Positions 42,572-52,529 are shown, counted from the stretch's first letter. The stretch: 64,000 nucleotides of DNA from Hahella sp050299855 (GCA_050299855.1 JBNKWQ010000005.1:186001-250000); one strand, 5' to 3'. A program made the numbers and translations. The notes: generated by a model from the sequence alone, not told the origin.

Positions 42572-44308
42572 TCAGGAAGTTTTCTCGGCTACCAGGGGTC
42601 CAGCGTCCTTAAGAGTCGCTCTGCAATGATGGAACATGTCCCGCATTTCCTTGTAATCAGTTGTCTGAACATCAAGCAGGCCCAGAACGGAATCAAACAG
42701 ATTGTCCTGGCTGTAGGGCTGAGTTCTGCTCTCGGTAATACATTCTTTGCTGACAGCAAAGCGTTCGGCAAAGCCGTCCGTCATCCAGAACAGGAAGGGC
42801 ACGTGAATCTGCTCATCGGGCGCCAGCATGTAGGGTAGCCCGTGCAGGTAGATGTTGTTCTCTCCCAGAGATTCACCGTGGTCTGAAAGGTAAATCATGC
42901 TGGCGTCATACTTGTCTCTATGGGATTTGAGAAAGCCGATCACCTGGGAAAGGAAGTAGTCGGTATACAGAATTGTGTTGTCATAGGCGTTGGTGATTTC
43001 CTTTTGACTACACTCCTGCAACTGATTGGTATGACACTGGGGTTCAAACTTTTGAAATTCTCTCGGCACGCGCAGAAAATAGGCAGGCCCGTGGCTGCCT
43101 TTTTGATGCAGGACAATCAGGGTATTTTTATTCGAGCTGTCGATTTCCTGTTCAAGCTGATCAAGCAGCGCCATGTCAAAGCATTCTCCAACCCTGCATA
43201 GGTGTGGGTCTGGCTGGTCAGAGACGCTTTCATATTCAACCCGGGTGCAGACGTCCTTGCAGCCGGAGTTATTGTCCCGCCAAATAACTCGGAAGCCTGC
43301 GTGTTTCAGGGTATCCAACAGGTTTTCGGAGTATCTTTCATTACTGGAATCGAAGTCTGAGCGGTCCTTGATAGAGAACATGCAGGGTACGGAGACCGCG
43401 GTAGAAGTACCGCAGGAATAGAAATTGGTGAAACTGATGATGTCTTCGTTGGCCAGATGGGGTGAGGTTTCACGATCATAGCCATTGATGGAAAAATTGC
43501 CGTAACGGGCTGTTTCGCCCACCACCAGTATAGTCACTACCTTCCGTTGTTGAGGATTCTGTTCCCAGGCTGCCCCCAACTGTGCATCGGCACCCAGGGT
43601 CTTGAATTCAATCTCAGATTTCGGCAATAACTGCTTGGCATAGGTTTGCAGTGAGTAGATGTAATTCACCGGGACGATCAGATTGCGGATATAGCGGTGA
43701 TTGCGAAACAGCGAGGCATAGTCCTGGTAGAAAAGGGATGCAATTATTCCGATCACCAGCGTCGTACAGATCAGTACCCAAGTCTTAACAACAAGCTGGC
43801 GGAACCAGGAGCCATAGGCAATTGGCATTTTCCAAAGCAGGGCAATAGGAAGGACGCCGGTTAGCAGTACATGCAGGAATAGGTCGCCACTCAGGAGTTC
43901 CTGACTTTCATGGAAGTCGGTCTCCATCATATTCTGGATCATGCTCTTGTCGATCATGATGTTGTAAGTCTGCATGAAGTAGCTGGCAAAAGCCGCTGAC
44001 AGCAGGATGACCATGACGACGGGTTTTAAAACATAGGGCACCGCAAACAGCGTCAGAAGCAGATTAAATAGCACCAGCAGAAACAGGAACATGCTGACCA
44101 TGAAGGAGATCCCGCGAAAACCTGGAAGGCCATGAAGCTGCTCCACCGTGTGGAAAAAACCACTGTTGAATATAAGGAGTAAATAGACCGATGCCAGCAG
44201 AGTTACAAGCCAGCTTGAAAATCGGGCCGGTTTTATTTGCTGATAGGTATCACGCAGCTGGCTGAAAAATGTAGGCTCAGGACTGAGTGCATAAGTGCTT
44301 TTTTCCAT
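42572..44308 (-). CDS. eptA: Phosphoethanolamine-lipid A transferase
   Basis: Product of 578 residues, normal length for the EptA/MCR family. Five membrane segments in residues 30-200, then a periplasmic sulfatase-fold domain. It has the metal-binding VVGETARYGNFSINGYDR, nucleophile Thr in YSCGTSTAVSVPCMFS, the binding HQKGSHGPAYFLRVP and the second metal site LSDHGESLGENNIYLHGLP. Cysteine pairs typical of the family are present. It adds phosphoethanolamine to lipid A phosphates and lowers binding of cationic peptides. First gene of the eptA-dgkA-PAP2 operon. Confidence 0.96.
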   Translation of the reverse strand: MEKSTYALSPEPTFFSQLRDTYQQIKPARFSSWLVTLLASVYLLLIFNSGFFHTVEQLHGLPGFRGISFMVSMFLFLLVLFNLLLTLFAVPYVLKPVVMVILLSAAFASYFMQTYNIMIDKSMIQNMMETDFHESQELLSGDLFLHVLLTGVLPIALLWKMPIAYGSWFRQLVVKTWVLICTTLVIGIIASLFYQDYASLFRNHRYIRNLIVPVNYIYSLQTYAKQLLPKSEIEFKTLGADAQLGAAWEQNPQQRKVVTILVVGETARYGNFSINGYDRETSPHLANEDIISFTNFYSCGTSTAVSVPCMFSIKDRSDFDSSNERYSENLLDTLKHAGFRVIWRDNNSGCKDVCTRVEYESVSDQPDPHLCRVGECFDMALLDQLEQEIDSSNKNTLIVLHQKGSHGPAYFLRVPREFQKFEPQCHTNQLQECSQKEITNAYDNTILYTDYFLSQVIGFLKSHRDKYDASMIYLSDHGESLGENNIYLHGLPYMLAPDEQIHVPFLFWMTDGFAERFAVSKECITESRTQPYSQDNLFDSVLGLLDVQTTDYKEMRDMFHHCRATLKDAGPLVAEKTS

Positions 44309-44728
44309 GGATTAGATATCGTTACTTCACTATATGGGCCAACGCCATTGAGATGCGGACAGGTCTGTCTGCCTCTTGTTGGCTTGATGGCAATTCAGCT
44401 TGACCTTAAACGGTGTTTCCGGGTGCTGTTATAGGATTGGTGCAGCAGGGAAAACCGGTGTCTGTGCGTCTGAGCTGGATGCATAGGGCTATTATCGAGG
44501 GCAGGGGATCAAGCTTTTCTCAAACATTTATCAAGGAAATATCAAAGTGCAGAAGGGAGGATAAATTTTAGTAGGGAAATTTTGTCAGTATGGAGGGGAA
44601 ACCTTCATTGCACGAAATTGAGAGTAGAATATTGCCGGTGAGTCTAAATTGAATCCTGGAAATATCCAGGATAGGTAAGGGCAGGCACGGGACCTGCCCC
44701 TGGAAGTAAGCTTTGTCTTTACAGCAAT
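44309..44728. other. Intergenic region with two hairpins, no gene
   Basis: About 420 bases between oppF (ends 44729) and eptA (starts 44308). Two inverted repeats lie near its right end: ATCCTGG/CCAGGAT at 44653-44672 and GGGCAGG/CCTGCCC at 44679-44699. They follow oppF on the minus strand without a T run and may end its transcript. The left part should hold the eptA promoter. Confidence 0.5.
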
Positions 44729-45742
44729 TTATCCTTTCAATGCCGTCCATTTGATGCAGGCGACCTGGTGATTGCCACCAGCACTTTCCAAATCCGGGAC
44801 GATCTCGCCACATTTGGCTTCAGCATAGGGGCAACGGGTGCGGAACACACAGCCGGAAGGTGGATTGATGGGGGAAGGCAGGTCGCCTTTGAGTACGATA
44901 TGAGCCTTGCTACGCTCCAGATCCGGGTCCGGGATGGGCACTGCTGAGATCAATGCCTGGGTGTAGGGATGTCTTGGTGCGCGGTAGATCTCATCCTTGT
45001 CCGCCAGCTCCATAACCTTGCCGAGATACAACACCATGACGCGATGGCTGACATGTCGCACTACCGACAGGTCGTGACTGATAAACAGCAGCGACATACC
45101 GAACTCCTGCTGCAGCTTGGTCAGCAGGTTGATGATCTGGGCCTGAATGGAAACATCCAGGGCGGACACCGGCTCGTCACATACAATGAGTTTCGGTTGT
45201 AGAATCATTGCTCTGGCAATGCCGATACGCTGGCACTGGCCACCGGAAAACTCATGGGGATAGCGGTTGATCATCTGCGGCAGCAGACCCACTTTATCCA
45301 TTATCTGTTTTACCCGTTCCTTACGTGCGCTGTTGGTCAGGTTGGGCTCAAACGTCAACAACGGTTCGGCAATGATATCGCCGATCGTGCGGCGTGGATT
45401 CAGGCTCGCTAATGGATCCTGGAAGATGATCTGCATGTTCTGCCGGTACGGGCGCATGCTGTTGGAATCCAGGCCGGATATATCGCTGCCCAGCCAGACC
45501 ACCTGTCCGTCCGTGGGCTGAATCAACTGCAGTACGGCACGCCCTAAAGTTGACTTGCCGCAGCCGGATTCTCCGACGATGCCCAGGGTTTCCCCCGGAT
45601 TGAGATCAAAGGATACGCCGTCTACCGCTTTCACAAAGCGAGGGTTGCGATTCAGCCAGCCGCCACCGAGGGCAAAATGCACTTTCAGCTCCGTGACGGT
45701 GAGCAATGGCGCAGAGTTTTCAGTTGCAGGTTCCAGGCTCAT
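44729..45742 (-). CDS. oppF: Oligopeptide ABC transporter ATP-binding protein
   Basis: Product of 337 residues. Walker A GESGCGKSTLGRAVL, signature FSGGQCQRIGIARAM, Walker B LIVCDEPVSALDVS. The C-terminal oligopeptide-transporter extension contains GDLPSPINPPSGCVFRTRCP with the cysteine cluster. Its ATG overlaps the oppD stop by four bases. It forms a heterodimer with OppD to energise peptide import. Confidence 0.95.
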   Translation of the reverse strand: MSLEPATENSAPLLTVTELKVHFALGGGWLNRNPRFVKAVDGVSFDLNPGETLGIVGESGCGKSTLGRAVLQLIQPTDGQVVWLGSDISGLDSNSMRPYRQNMQIIFQDPLASLNPRRTIGDIIAEPLLTFEPNLTNSARKERVKQIMDKVGLLPQMINRYPHEFSGGQCQRIGIARAMILQPKLIVCDEPVSALDVSIQAQIINLLTKLQQEFGMSLLFISHDLSVVRHVSHRVMVLYLGKVMELADKDEIYRAPRHPYTQALISAVPIPDPDLERSKAHIVLKGDLPSPINPPSGCVFRTRCPYAEAKCGEIVPDLESAGGNHQVACIKWTALKG

Positions 45743-46722
45743 TGCAGCACCTCCTCAGGCAGGCTTTCAAAAATACAGGCACTCAATTGTTGTTCCGCGA
45801 CCTGCCGCAATGGCGGTTGCGTCAATTTGCAACGTTCCTCCGCATAGGGGCAACGAGGATGGTAGGCACAACCCTGGGGTAGGTTTTGCAGGTTAGGTGG
45901 CTGGCCGGGAATGGATGTGAGATGGCTGGTGCCGCCCTCGTCGAGCCTCGGCATGGAAGATAACAGGCCTTTAGTATAGGGGTGTTTAGGGCGGTAGAAA
46001 ATCTCCCGCACCGGCCCGGCCTCAACAATACGTCCGCCGTACATGACCAGCACCCGGTCACAGAGACCGGCAACCACTCCCAGGTCATGGGTAATCATGA
46101 CAATGGAAGTATTCATCTCACCTTTGAGATCTCCCATTAGCCGAAGAATCTGGGCCTGAATGGTGACGTCCAATGCTGTGGTAGGTTCGTCCGCAATCAA
46201 CAGTTCCGGTTGACATAGTAGTGCCATCGCAATCATCACCCGCTGGCGCATACCACCGGAAAACTCGTGGGGATACATGTCGAAGCGTTTCTGAGGCTCA
46301 GGAATTCCCACCTTGGCCAGCATTTCCAGGCTTTTGGCGCGCGCCTGCTCGTTGTTCATTCCCTTGTGTTCCATCAGCACTTCAGTGAGCTGTCGTGACA
46401 CTTTCAGGTAGGGATTCAGGGACGTCATCGGGTCCTGGAAGATGAGCGATATACGGTTACCACGCAGGCGGTTGAGTTCGTCCACCGGACGGCCCAGGAG
46501 TTCCTGCTCTTGAAAACGGGCACTGCCCGTGGTGGTGCCGTTATCGGCCAATAACCCCATCAGAGACATAAAGACCTGGGTTTTACCGGAACCGGACTCC
46601 CCCACAATCCCCAGGCTTTCACCGGGGAATAGCTGGAAACTGACATCATTGACGGCATCGACCTGGCCGTCAGGGGTTTTGAATGAGGTGGTCAGGTGAC
46701 TGACTTCAAGTAAAGGTTTCAT
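45739..46722 (-). CDS. oppD: Oligopeptide ABC transporter ATP-binding protein
   Basis: Product of 327 residues from the ATG at 46722, chosen because GAGGAG lies six bases upstream; an ATG at 46761 would overlap oppC. Walker A GESGSGKTQVFMSLM, signature FSGGMRQRVMIAMAL, Walker B LLIADEPTTALDVT, and the C-terminal oligopeptide extension with its Cys cluster (GCAYHPRCPYAEERC). Partner of OppF. Confidence 0.95.
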   Translation of the reverse strand: MKPLLEVSHLTTSFKTPDGQVDAVNDVSFQLFPGESLGIVGESGSGKTQVFMSLMGLLADNGTTTGSARFQEQELLGRPVDELNRLRGNRISLIFQDPMTSLNPYLKVSRQLTEVLMEHKGMNNEQARAKSLEMLAKVGIPEPQKRFDMYPHEFSGGMRQRVMIAMALLCQPELLIADEPTTALDVTIQAQILRLMGDLKGEMNTSIVMITHDLGVVAGLCDRVLVMYGGRIVEAGPVREIFYRPKHPYTKGLLSSMPRLDEGGTSHLTSIPGQPPNLQNLPQGCAYHPRCPYAEERCKLTQPPLRQVAEQQLSACIFESLPEEVLQ

Positions 46723-46732
46723 TAGGCGCTCC

Positions 46733-47635
46733 TCAACGATCTTTGGGGTCGAGGGCATCACGTAAGCCGTCGCCGATAAAATTGAAACAGAACAGGGTCA
46801 CTGCCAGGAATACCGCCGGATAGATCAACAACCAGGGAGCCACTTCCATCAGTTTGGCTCCTTCAGATATCAACACGCCCCAACTGGTCAGCGGTTCCTG
46901 AACACCGAGCCCGAGGAAGGATAGAAAGCTTTCGGTCAGAATGACCTGGGGTACCGTCAGTGTGACGTAGACAATCACCGGCCCAAGGACATTGGGAATA
47001 ATATGACGAAGAATGATTTTAAAGTTACTCACACCACCGGCATGGGCGGCTTCCACGAATTCCTTGCGCTTCACCGATAGTGTCTGGCCTCGTACTATGC
47101 GGGCCATGGTCAGCCATTCAACCGCTCCCAGAGCGACGAATATCAGGAAGATATTGCGACCGAACACCACCATCAAAAGAATGACGAAAAACATAAAGGG
47201 TAGTGAGTACATGATGTCGACAAATCGCATCATCAAGTTATCGATACGACCGCCGAAATACCCGGCAATGGCACCGTAAGTGACGCCGATGACCAGACTC
47301 ACTCCGGTGGCGAGTATACCGACCATGAGAGAGACACGGGCACCGTAGAGCACGCGTACAAAGAGGTCGCGACCGTTGCTATCGGTACCGAACCAGTGGG
47401 CATTGTCATAGTCGGGAGCAGTCTGAATACTGTCCCAGTAGATTTCATCAAAGGGGTGCGGGCTTAACCAGGGAGCCAGTATCGCCATGATGGTAATGAT
47501 CGCCAGTAACACCATGGACACCACGGCGGCCTTGTTTTGCAGCAGTCGCCGCCAGGCGTCCTGCCAGAGGCTGCGGCCTTGAATCTCGACATTGCTGTTG
47601 GCCGGTATGCCGTTTAATTTATCGGTTCGGGTCAT
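46733..47635 (-). CDS. oppC: Oligopeptide ABC transporter permease
   Basis: Product of 300 residues with an N-terminal OppC extension, six membrane segments and the EAA loop FVEAAHAGGVSNFKIILRHI. The N-terminal LWQDAWRRLLQNKAAVVSM is typical of OppC. Together with OppB it forms the membrane channel. Forty-five bases downstream of oppB. Confidence 0.95.
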   Translation of the reverse strand: MTRTDKLNGIPANSNVEIQGRSLWQDAWRRLLQNKAAVVSMVLLAIITIMAILAPWLSPHPFDEIYWDSIQTAPDYDNAHWFGTDSNGRDLFVRVLYGARVSLMVGILATGVSLVIGVTYGAIAGYFGGRIDNLMMRFVDIMYSLPFMFFVILLMVVFGRNIFLIFVALGAVEWLTMARIVRGQTLSVKRKEFVEAAHAGGVSNFKIILRHIIPNVLGPVIVYVTLTVPQVILTESFLSFLGLGVQEPLTSWGVLISEGAKLMEVAPWLLIYPAVFLAVTLFCFNFIGDGLRDALDPKDR

Positions 47636-47680
47636 GTTCCAATCCTGTAATCTTGCTTTCTCATCCTCATCGTATTGCGC

Positions 47681-48607
47681 TCAGTCATGCAGACGGACTT
47701 TGGGGTCCAACAGGCCGTAAATCACATCAACCAGCAGGTTGAGCACGATGATCAAGGCGCCGTAAAAAATGACAGTGCCCATCACCAGGGGGTAGTCCCG
47801 GTTTAATGCACCCTGCACGAAATACCGTCCTACACCGGGAATGTCGAAGATGGTTTCAATGACCACCGAGCCGGTAATGACGGCAGCCGTTGCAGGCCCG
47901 AGGTAGGAGATGACCGGCAATAAAGCTCCTTTGAGGGCATGACGAAGTAGCACCAGACGTTCGCGCAGACCTTTGGCGCGTGCAGTCCGGATGTAATTGG
48001 AATGCAGCACTTCAATCATGCTGCCCCGGGTCAGGCGGGCGATATAGGCAATCTGGGGCAGGGCCAGAGAAAGTATCGGCAGAATCTTGAATTTAAAATC
48101 CCCATCCCCCCAACCGGCCACCGGCAACAGGGACAGATAAACACCGAGTACCAGGGTTAGAATCGGAGCCATCACAAAGTTGGGAATGGCGATGCCGGTC
48201 ATGGCGACGGCCATCACGGAATAGTCGGTGGCGCTGTTCTTTCGCAGCGCTGCCACAGACCCCAGCAAGGTGCCGATAATCATTGCCAGTAGAATGGCGA
48301 CACCCCCTATCTGCAAGCTGGCGGGGAAGCCGCTCAACAGCAGGTCATTAACGCTAAAATCCTTGAATTTGAATGAGGACCCGAAGTCTCCGGTCAGAAC
48401 GTTACCCAGATACAGGAAATACTGCTGCAACAGGGGCTTATCCATGTCGTAGGCTTTCAGAATATTGGCCTCGATTTCAGGAGGCAGGGCTCGCTCCTGG
48501 TCCCAGGGGCCACCCGGGGCTATGCGCATCATGAAGAACGCAATGGTAATAACAATTAACAGGGTCGGAATTGCCGTCAGCAACCGACGCATAAAATAGT
48601 GCCACAT
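47681..48607 (-). CDS. oppB: Oligopeptide ABC transporter permease
   Basis: Product of 308 residues, starting MWHYFMRRLLTAIPTLLIVI, with six membrane segments, an N-terminal periplasmic loop (APGGPWDQERALPPE) and the EAA loop YIRTARAKGLRERLVLLRHA. Normal length for OppB. It follows oppA after a 136-base gap containing a hairpin. Confidence 0.95.
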   Translation of the reverse strand: MWHYFMRRLLTAIPTLLIVITIAFFMMRIAPGGPWDQERALPPEIEANILKAYDMDKPLLQQYFLYLGNVLTGDFGSSFKFKDFSVNDLLLSGFPASLQIGGVAILLAMIIGTLLGSVAALRKNSATDYSVMAVAMTGIAIPNFVMAPILTLVLGVYLSLLPVAGWGDGDFKFKILPILSLALPQIAYIARLTRGSMIEVLHSNYIRTARAKGLRERLVLLRHALKGALLPVISYLGPATAAVITGSVVIETIFDIPGVGRYFVQGALNRDYPLVMGTVIFYGALIIVLNLLVDVIYGLLDPKVRLHD

Positions 48608-48696
48608 AGTCAGATCCGCCAGTGGTGAATATGCCCGTCAGGTAAGTGATGGCCGTTAAGAAATGAAATAACGCCAGTGGGTATTTGAGCGAAGAA

Positions 48697-48730
48697 ATCG
48701 TTCCCGCCGCAAGCGCGCATTGGGAACGAT
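48697..48730 (-). terminator. Intra-operon hairpin between oppA and oppB
   Basis: Nine-base perfect stem ATCGTTCCC / GGGAACGAT with a GC-rich loop, followed on the minus strand by TTCTTCG. It lies 14 bases after the oppA stop. It probably stops part of the transcripts or protects the oppA message, giving more binding protein than permease. Confidence 0.65.
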
Positions 48731-48743
48731 CTAACCGGAAAGG

Positions 48744-50333
48744 TTATTTGTCGAGGCTTAACCAGCGGGTACGGTGCTTGTCGTTTACCGCGTCTTCCCA
48801 GCCTTCCACATATTTGGCCACCATGTTCTTGGAAACATAGTAGTAGATAGGAATGATGGGCATGTCTGCCATGGATATGGCTTCTGCCCGCTTCATGATC
48901 TCGGCACGTTTTTTCAGGTCAGATTCGATATAGGCCTGATCCATCAAACGGTCATAGTCGGCATTGTTGTAATTACCGTAGTTGAGCGATTTAGAACGGC
49001 TTTCCAACAGGAACAGGAAGTTTTGAGGATCGTTGTAGTCTGCTACCCAGCCGGCACGGGCCACTTCAAAGTTGCCCTGTTTCAGATCCGCGTAATGAAC
49101 TTTAACCTCTGCATTGAACAGCTCAACCTGGACGCCGATTTTTTTCCACATTTGTGCAATAGCGATGGCAATACGCTTGTGGTTGTCATCGGTGTTGTAA
49201 CGCAGTTGGAATTTCAGCGGGTTGGAATCATCGTAGCCAGCGTCTTTCAACAACTCTTTCGCTTTGGCAATGCGATCGCTCATAGGCATGTCTTTCCAGG
49301 CAACATAGGCCGGAGTGCCATAGTTACTGGTGCCGGGAGGGACCATGCTGTAAGCAGAAATTTCACCGGTTTTTAGAACCTTGTCCATGATGATGTCTCG
49401 ATCGACGGCCATGGAAAGTGCCTCGCGGATGCGCTTATCCGTAAAAGGTGCCTTTGCAGTGTTGAACGGGTAATAGTACAGGCCCTGATAAGGCGCGATA
49501 CGGGTTTCGGCGGGCATGTTTTCTTTCAACCAGTCAATCTGACCGGAAGGGAACTTGTAGAAAATATCAATTTCACCGGCACGCATACGTTTGATCAGCG
49601 CCGGGCCGTCTTCCTGTGGATAGTAAATAACGTTGTCGATCTTGAGATTTTTAACGTCCCAGAAATCGGCATTTTTGGTCAGCTTAACGTGAGTGTTTGG
49701 AATCCACTCAACCAACTCGTAGGGACCATTGGAGACTATATGGTCTTTCTTGATCCAGTCTTTCCCATATTTTTCCACAACGTGTTTGGGCACCGGGAAA
49801 GTGGTGTAATGGGTTAGCAGGCTCAGCAGGTAGGGCGCCGGGCCGGTGAGCGTAATCTGCAGGGTTTTGTCATCAATGGCTTTGACACCCAGGCTTTCCA
49901 GTGGGGCCTTGCCGGTATTCACTTCTTCGCCGTTTTGGATGGCATACAGCAGGGAGGCGTATTCTGCTGCGGTTTCCGGGTTCATCAGGCGGCGCATACC
50001 GTATTCAAAATCGTAGGCAGTAACCGGTTGACCGTCTGACCATTTGCTGTCCCGTAACTGGAAGGTATAAACCTTGCCATCATCGCTGATGGTCCAACTT
50101 TCAGCCACGCCAGGGATAGCGTCGCCTTTGGCATCTTCAGTGGTCAGGCCCATAAACATGTCACTGATAATACGGTCTTCCCAATCGCCGCTGAGGTAGT
50201 GTGGATCCAGCGATGCAGGTTCTCCCTGGTTGCCCACACGCAGTGTAGTGTCAGCGAATACGGTGGAGGAAGCCAGCAAACTGAAACTCAGTGCGACGGC
50301 GGAGATAATTTTTCCCGTGGTTTTGAAGATCAT
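48744..50333 (-). CDS. oppA: Oligopeptide-binding protein
   Basis: Product of 529 residues with a signal peptide ending LASSTVFA (about residue 27) and the SBP_bac_5 fold (LRVGNQGEPASLDPHYLSGD, YDFEYGMRRLMNPETAAEYA, LRYNTDDNHKRIAIAIAQMW). Normal length for periplasmic OppA. It captures peptides for the importer encoded downstream. First gene of the operon; promoter expected in 50334-50700. Confidence 0.95.
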   Translation of the reverse strand: MIFKTTGKIISAVALSFSLLASSTVFADTTLRVGNQGEPASLDPHYLSGDWEDRIISDMFMGLTTEDAKGDAIPGVAESWTISDDGKVYTFQLRDSKWSDGQPVTAYDFEYGMRRLMNPETAAEYASLLYAIQNGEEVNTGKAPLESLGVKAIDDKTLQITLTGPAPYLLSLLTHYTTFPVPKHVVEKYGKDWIKKDHIVSNGPYELVEWIPNTHVKLTKNADFWDVKNLKIDNVIYYPQEDGPALIKRMRAGEIDIFYKFPSGQIDWLKENMPAETRIAPYQGLYYYPFNTAKAPFTDKRIREALSMAVDRDIIMDKVLKTGEISAYSMVPPGTSNYGTPAYVAWKDMPMSDRIAKAKELLKDAGYDDSNPLKFQLRYNTDDNHKRIAIAIAQMWKKIGVQVELFNAEVKVHYADLKQGNFEVARAGWVADYNDPQNFLFLLESRSKSLNYGNYNNADYDRLMDQAYIESDLKKRAEIMKRAEAISMADMPIIPIYYYVSKNMVAKYVEGWEDAVNDKHRTRWLSLDK

Positions 50334-50710
50334 TTTAAATCCTCGAAATAAGTTAATGTCTTCCCTGCGGTGTTTTTGTTCTGTCCACAGTGAATATTCA
50401 GATTAGCGAATGTGCATTTTATCCAGACAGTTTGCGTCAATCAGGCAGATATCCTGATGCAGGAAACAATGAAGCCGGGTCATGAACAATCGCGGTCAAT
50501 CGCACTTTTCAGTCCTCCGGTGACTACGCTCATACACCGACGAATGGCAATTGAGTTTGGAGAGTGGTGAATAGTTGGTCAATCGAAATGCTGAATACGG
50601 GTATTGAGATTTTGAATCAGACAGATGCGTTATAGGGCATGCAGGTATCAAAGTAGGGCAATCAAGGATCTTTCACGATGTGGCAATAGGCTTTAGCGTC
50701 TATGTCAGGT

Positions 50711-50783
50711 TCGATCCTTGGTTTCTGTCTTGATCCTTGGTACCTGTCTCGATCCTTGATACCTGTCTCGATCCTTGATACCT
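50711..50783. repeat. 19-bp tandem repeat, nearly four copies
   Basis: Units of TCGATCCTTGGTTTCTGTC type, becoming TCGATCCTTGATACCTGTC in later copies. It lies in the 628-base gap between oppA (starts 50333) and pepQ (ends 50962). Besides this repeat and a small ORF, I see nothing in that gap. Confidence 0.9.
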
Positions 50784-50806
50784 TCGCTGCCGGCATGTAT
50801 ACCCTG

Positions 50807-50905
50807 TCAGTCACCACTCCGGTGGGCGGTTCCTTCACCGGGCGTGATAAACAGCATCTTGGTGGGTTTTAGCGATCTTTCATTATTGGTGGTAGTCGTT
50901 GCCAT
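50807..50905 (-). CDS. Possible 32-residue small protein after pepQ
   Basis: ATG at 50905 with GAGG eight bases upstream, sequence beginning MATTTTNNERSLKPTKMLFI and ending GEGTAHRSGD. It starts 57 bases after the pepQ stop on the same strand. The ribosome site is good, but the frame is short and no family is known to me. Confidence 0.35.
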   Translation of the reverse strand: MATTTTNNERSLKPTKMLFITPGEGTAHRSGD

Positions 50906-50961
50906 AGTGGTTTCCTCACATCCATTGTCATGAGGAGGCCCAGCGGATTCTGATGCTGAAA

Positions 50962-52269
50962 TCAGTAAGTGGCAAAGGCCTCACGGGTCAGGTTACGGCT
51001 GGCGTTGGCGCCAATCACGATGTTGTCCTCAATCCGGATACCACCATAGGGCTTGAGAGTTTCGATCAGCTCCAGGTCACAACCGTGATCCTGAATGTTA
51101 TTTACCATTTGTTCCAGCAACATGGGAATAAAATACAGCCCCGGCTCAATCGTCACCACCATGCCTTCTTGCAGTTGCCGGGTCAGGCGCAGGAATGGTG
51201 CTGCCGCATCAGGCTTGCGTAGCGTACCCTGTCTGTCTTGCTGATGCCCGCCCACATCGTGCACCTGCAGGCCCAGGAGATGACCCAGGCCGTGGGGGAA
51301 AAATACCTGAGGTATCCGTAACTTCAGCTGCGTTTCCACGGAATGCCTGCATATGCCTGACTCCTGCAAAATAATTGCAATGCCGTTGAGGGTTTGCTGG
51401 TGCAGATCGGTGAAATGCTGTCCGGCCACGGCTTGGCCTGCCAGAGCCTGCTGCAGTTGATCCAGGGCATTAATCAGATCACCAAAGAGTCCACTGTGAC
51501 GGGTATAGGTGCGGGTGATATCGCTGGCATAGCCGAGGTAGTCGGCACCGGCGTCAATCAGCAGGGTTTGTGAATCGGAGTCGCTGACACGGGCTTTATT
51601 TTCATAGTGAAGTACAGCGGCATGTGCGTTTAACGCCACAATGCCGGGGTAAGGCTCTTCAATTGCCAGTTGTTTACTTGCCTTTAGATAGGTTTCATAA
51701 ATATCTACTTCGCTGAATCCGGTGAAGAAAGCTTCCCGTGCGGCCAGATGACCCCGGGTGCCCGCCAGGGTGGCCTGCCAGAGGCAGTTGATCTCATAAT
51801 CTGTTTTACAGGCACGCTGAAAATTCAAATGTTGCAGCAAGTTATTGGGGTTCAGGCTGAGTTGATCCAGAGTATCAGTGAACTCGGCCGCTGGTCCTAT
51901 CCAGGCTACCTTGCCGACCATCTGGCTACAGACCGACGACGCGTAATCCACTACCTGGATATCCCAGTGGTTTTGCCATTCACCGGCAGGAACAGGATGC
52001 GACACATGCCAGAAATCTCTCTTGCCGGGCCATAACAAACCCGGCTTTTGGCCAGACCGGATAAGGAGGTACAAATGGGGAATCAACTTGAAGGGTAACC
52101 ATTGCTGCGCTGGTGCCGAGGCATGGAAGGGATGGGCATGATCGTCGGCGTAATAGTAGGTCAGGCTTCCTGAAGGGAGAATCACGGCATCAAAACCCGT
52201 TGCAGCCAGCGCCTCCTCAAAACGTCGGGACAAAATCGCCAGGTGATCAGAGTAATGTGGGAAGGGCAT
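50962..52269 (-). CDS. pepQ: Xaa-Pro dipeptidase
   Basis: Product of 435 residues, close to the length of E. coli PepQ. The N-terminal domain (YSDHLAILSRRFEEALAATG, YYYADDHAHPFHASAP) and the M24 pita-bread domain with metal ligands in LIDAGADYLGYASDITRTYT, HGLGHLLGLQVHDVGG, EGMVVTIEPGLYFI and GGIRIEDNIV all fit. It cleaves dipeptides with C-terminal proline in the cytoplasm. It lies upstream of the opp operon on the same strand, so peptide uptake and breakdown sit together. Divergent from mgtE. Confidence 0.95.
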   Translation of the reverse strand: MPFPHYSDHLAILSRRFEEALAATGFDAVILPSGSLTYYYADDHAHPFHASAPAQQWLPFKLIPHLYLLIRSGQKPGLLWPGKRDFWHVSHPVPAGEWQNHWDIQVVDYASSVCSQMVGKVAWIGPAAEFTDTLDQLSLNPNNLLQHLNFQRACKTDYEINCLWQATLAGTRGHLAAREAFFTGFSEVDIYETYLKASKQLAIEEPYPGIVALNAHAAVLHYENKARVSDSDSQTLLIDAGADYLGYASDITRTYTRHSGLFGDLINALDQLQQALAGQAVAGQHFTDLHQQTLNGIAIILQESGICRHSVETQLKLRIPQVFFPHGLGHLLGLQVHDVGGHQQDRQGTLRKPDAAAPFLRLTRQLQEGMVVTIEPGLYFIPMLLEQMVNNIQDHGCDLELIETLKPYGGIRIEDNIVIGANASRNLTREAFATY

Positions 52270-52529
52270 AAAGTTTCCTCAGCTGCTGTGCATGGGCAAT
52301 ACTGGTTGTTATGGTGACAGGATTTTTCCACGAATATATCAGCGCTTACCCTGATGAACCTGAAATTACCGAATCGACTGCCTGGCCTGCCGACTGTCTC
52401 GGCATCGGCTTATCCCGGAATCAGAACGTATAAGGCTAGCCAAACGTAGTGATTGGCTTATCCTGCAAAAGGCAGCGGGTATCATAGTGGGCAAACCGGC
52501 TCAGACAGGAGTCGGACTAATGGTGAATT

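Noticed and set aside
48774..49376. Plus-strand frame of 200 codons
   Set aside because: Antisense to oppA; the translation shows no domain and no ribosome site.
50711..50783. CRISPR-like look of repeated units
   Set aside because: The units are directly adjacent with no spacers and only 19 bp long, so it is a simple tandem repeat. The same holds for the other repeats.
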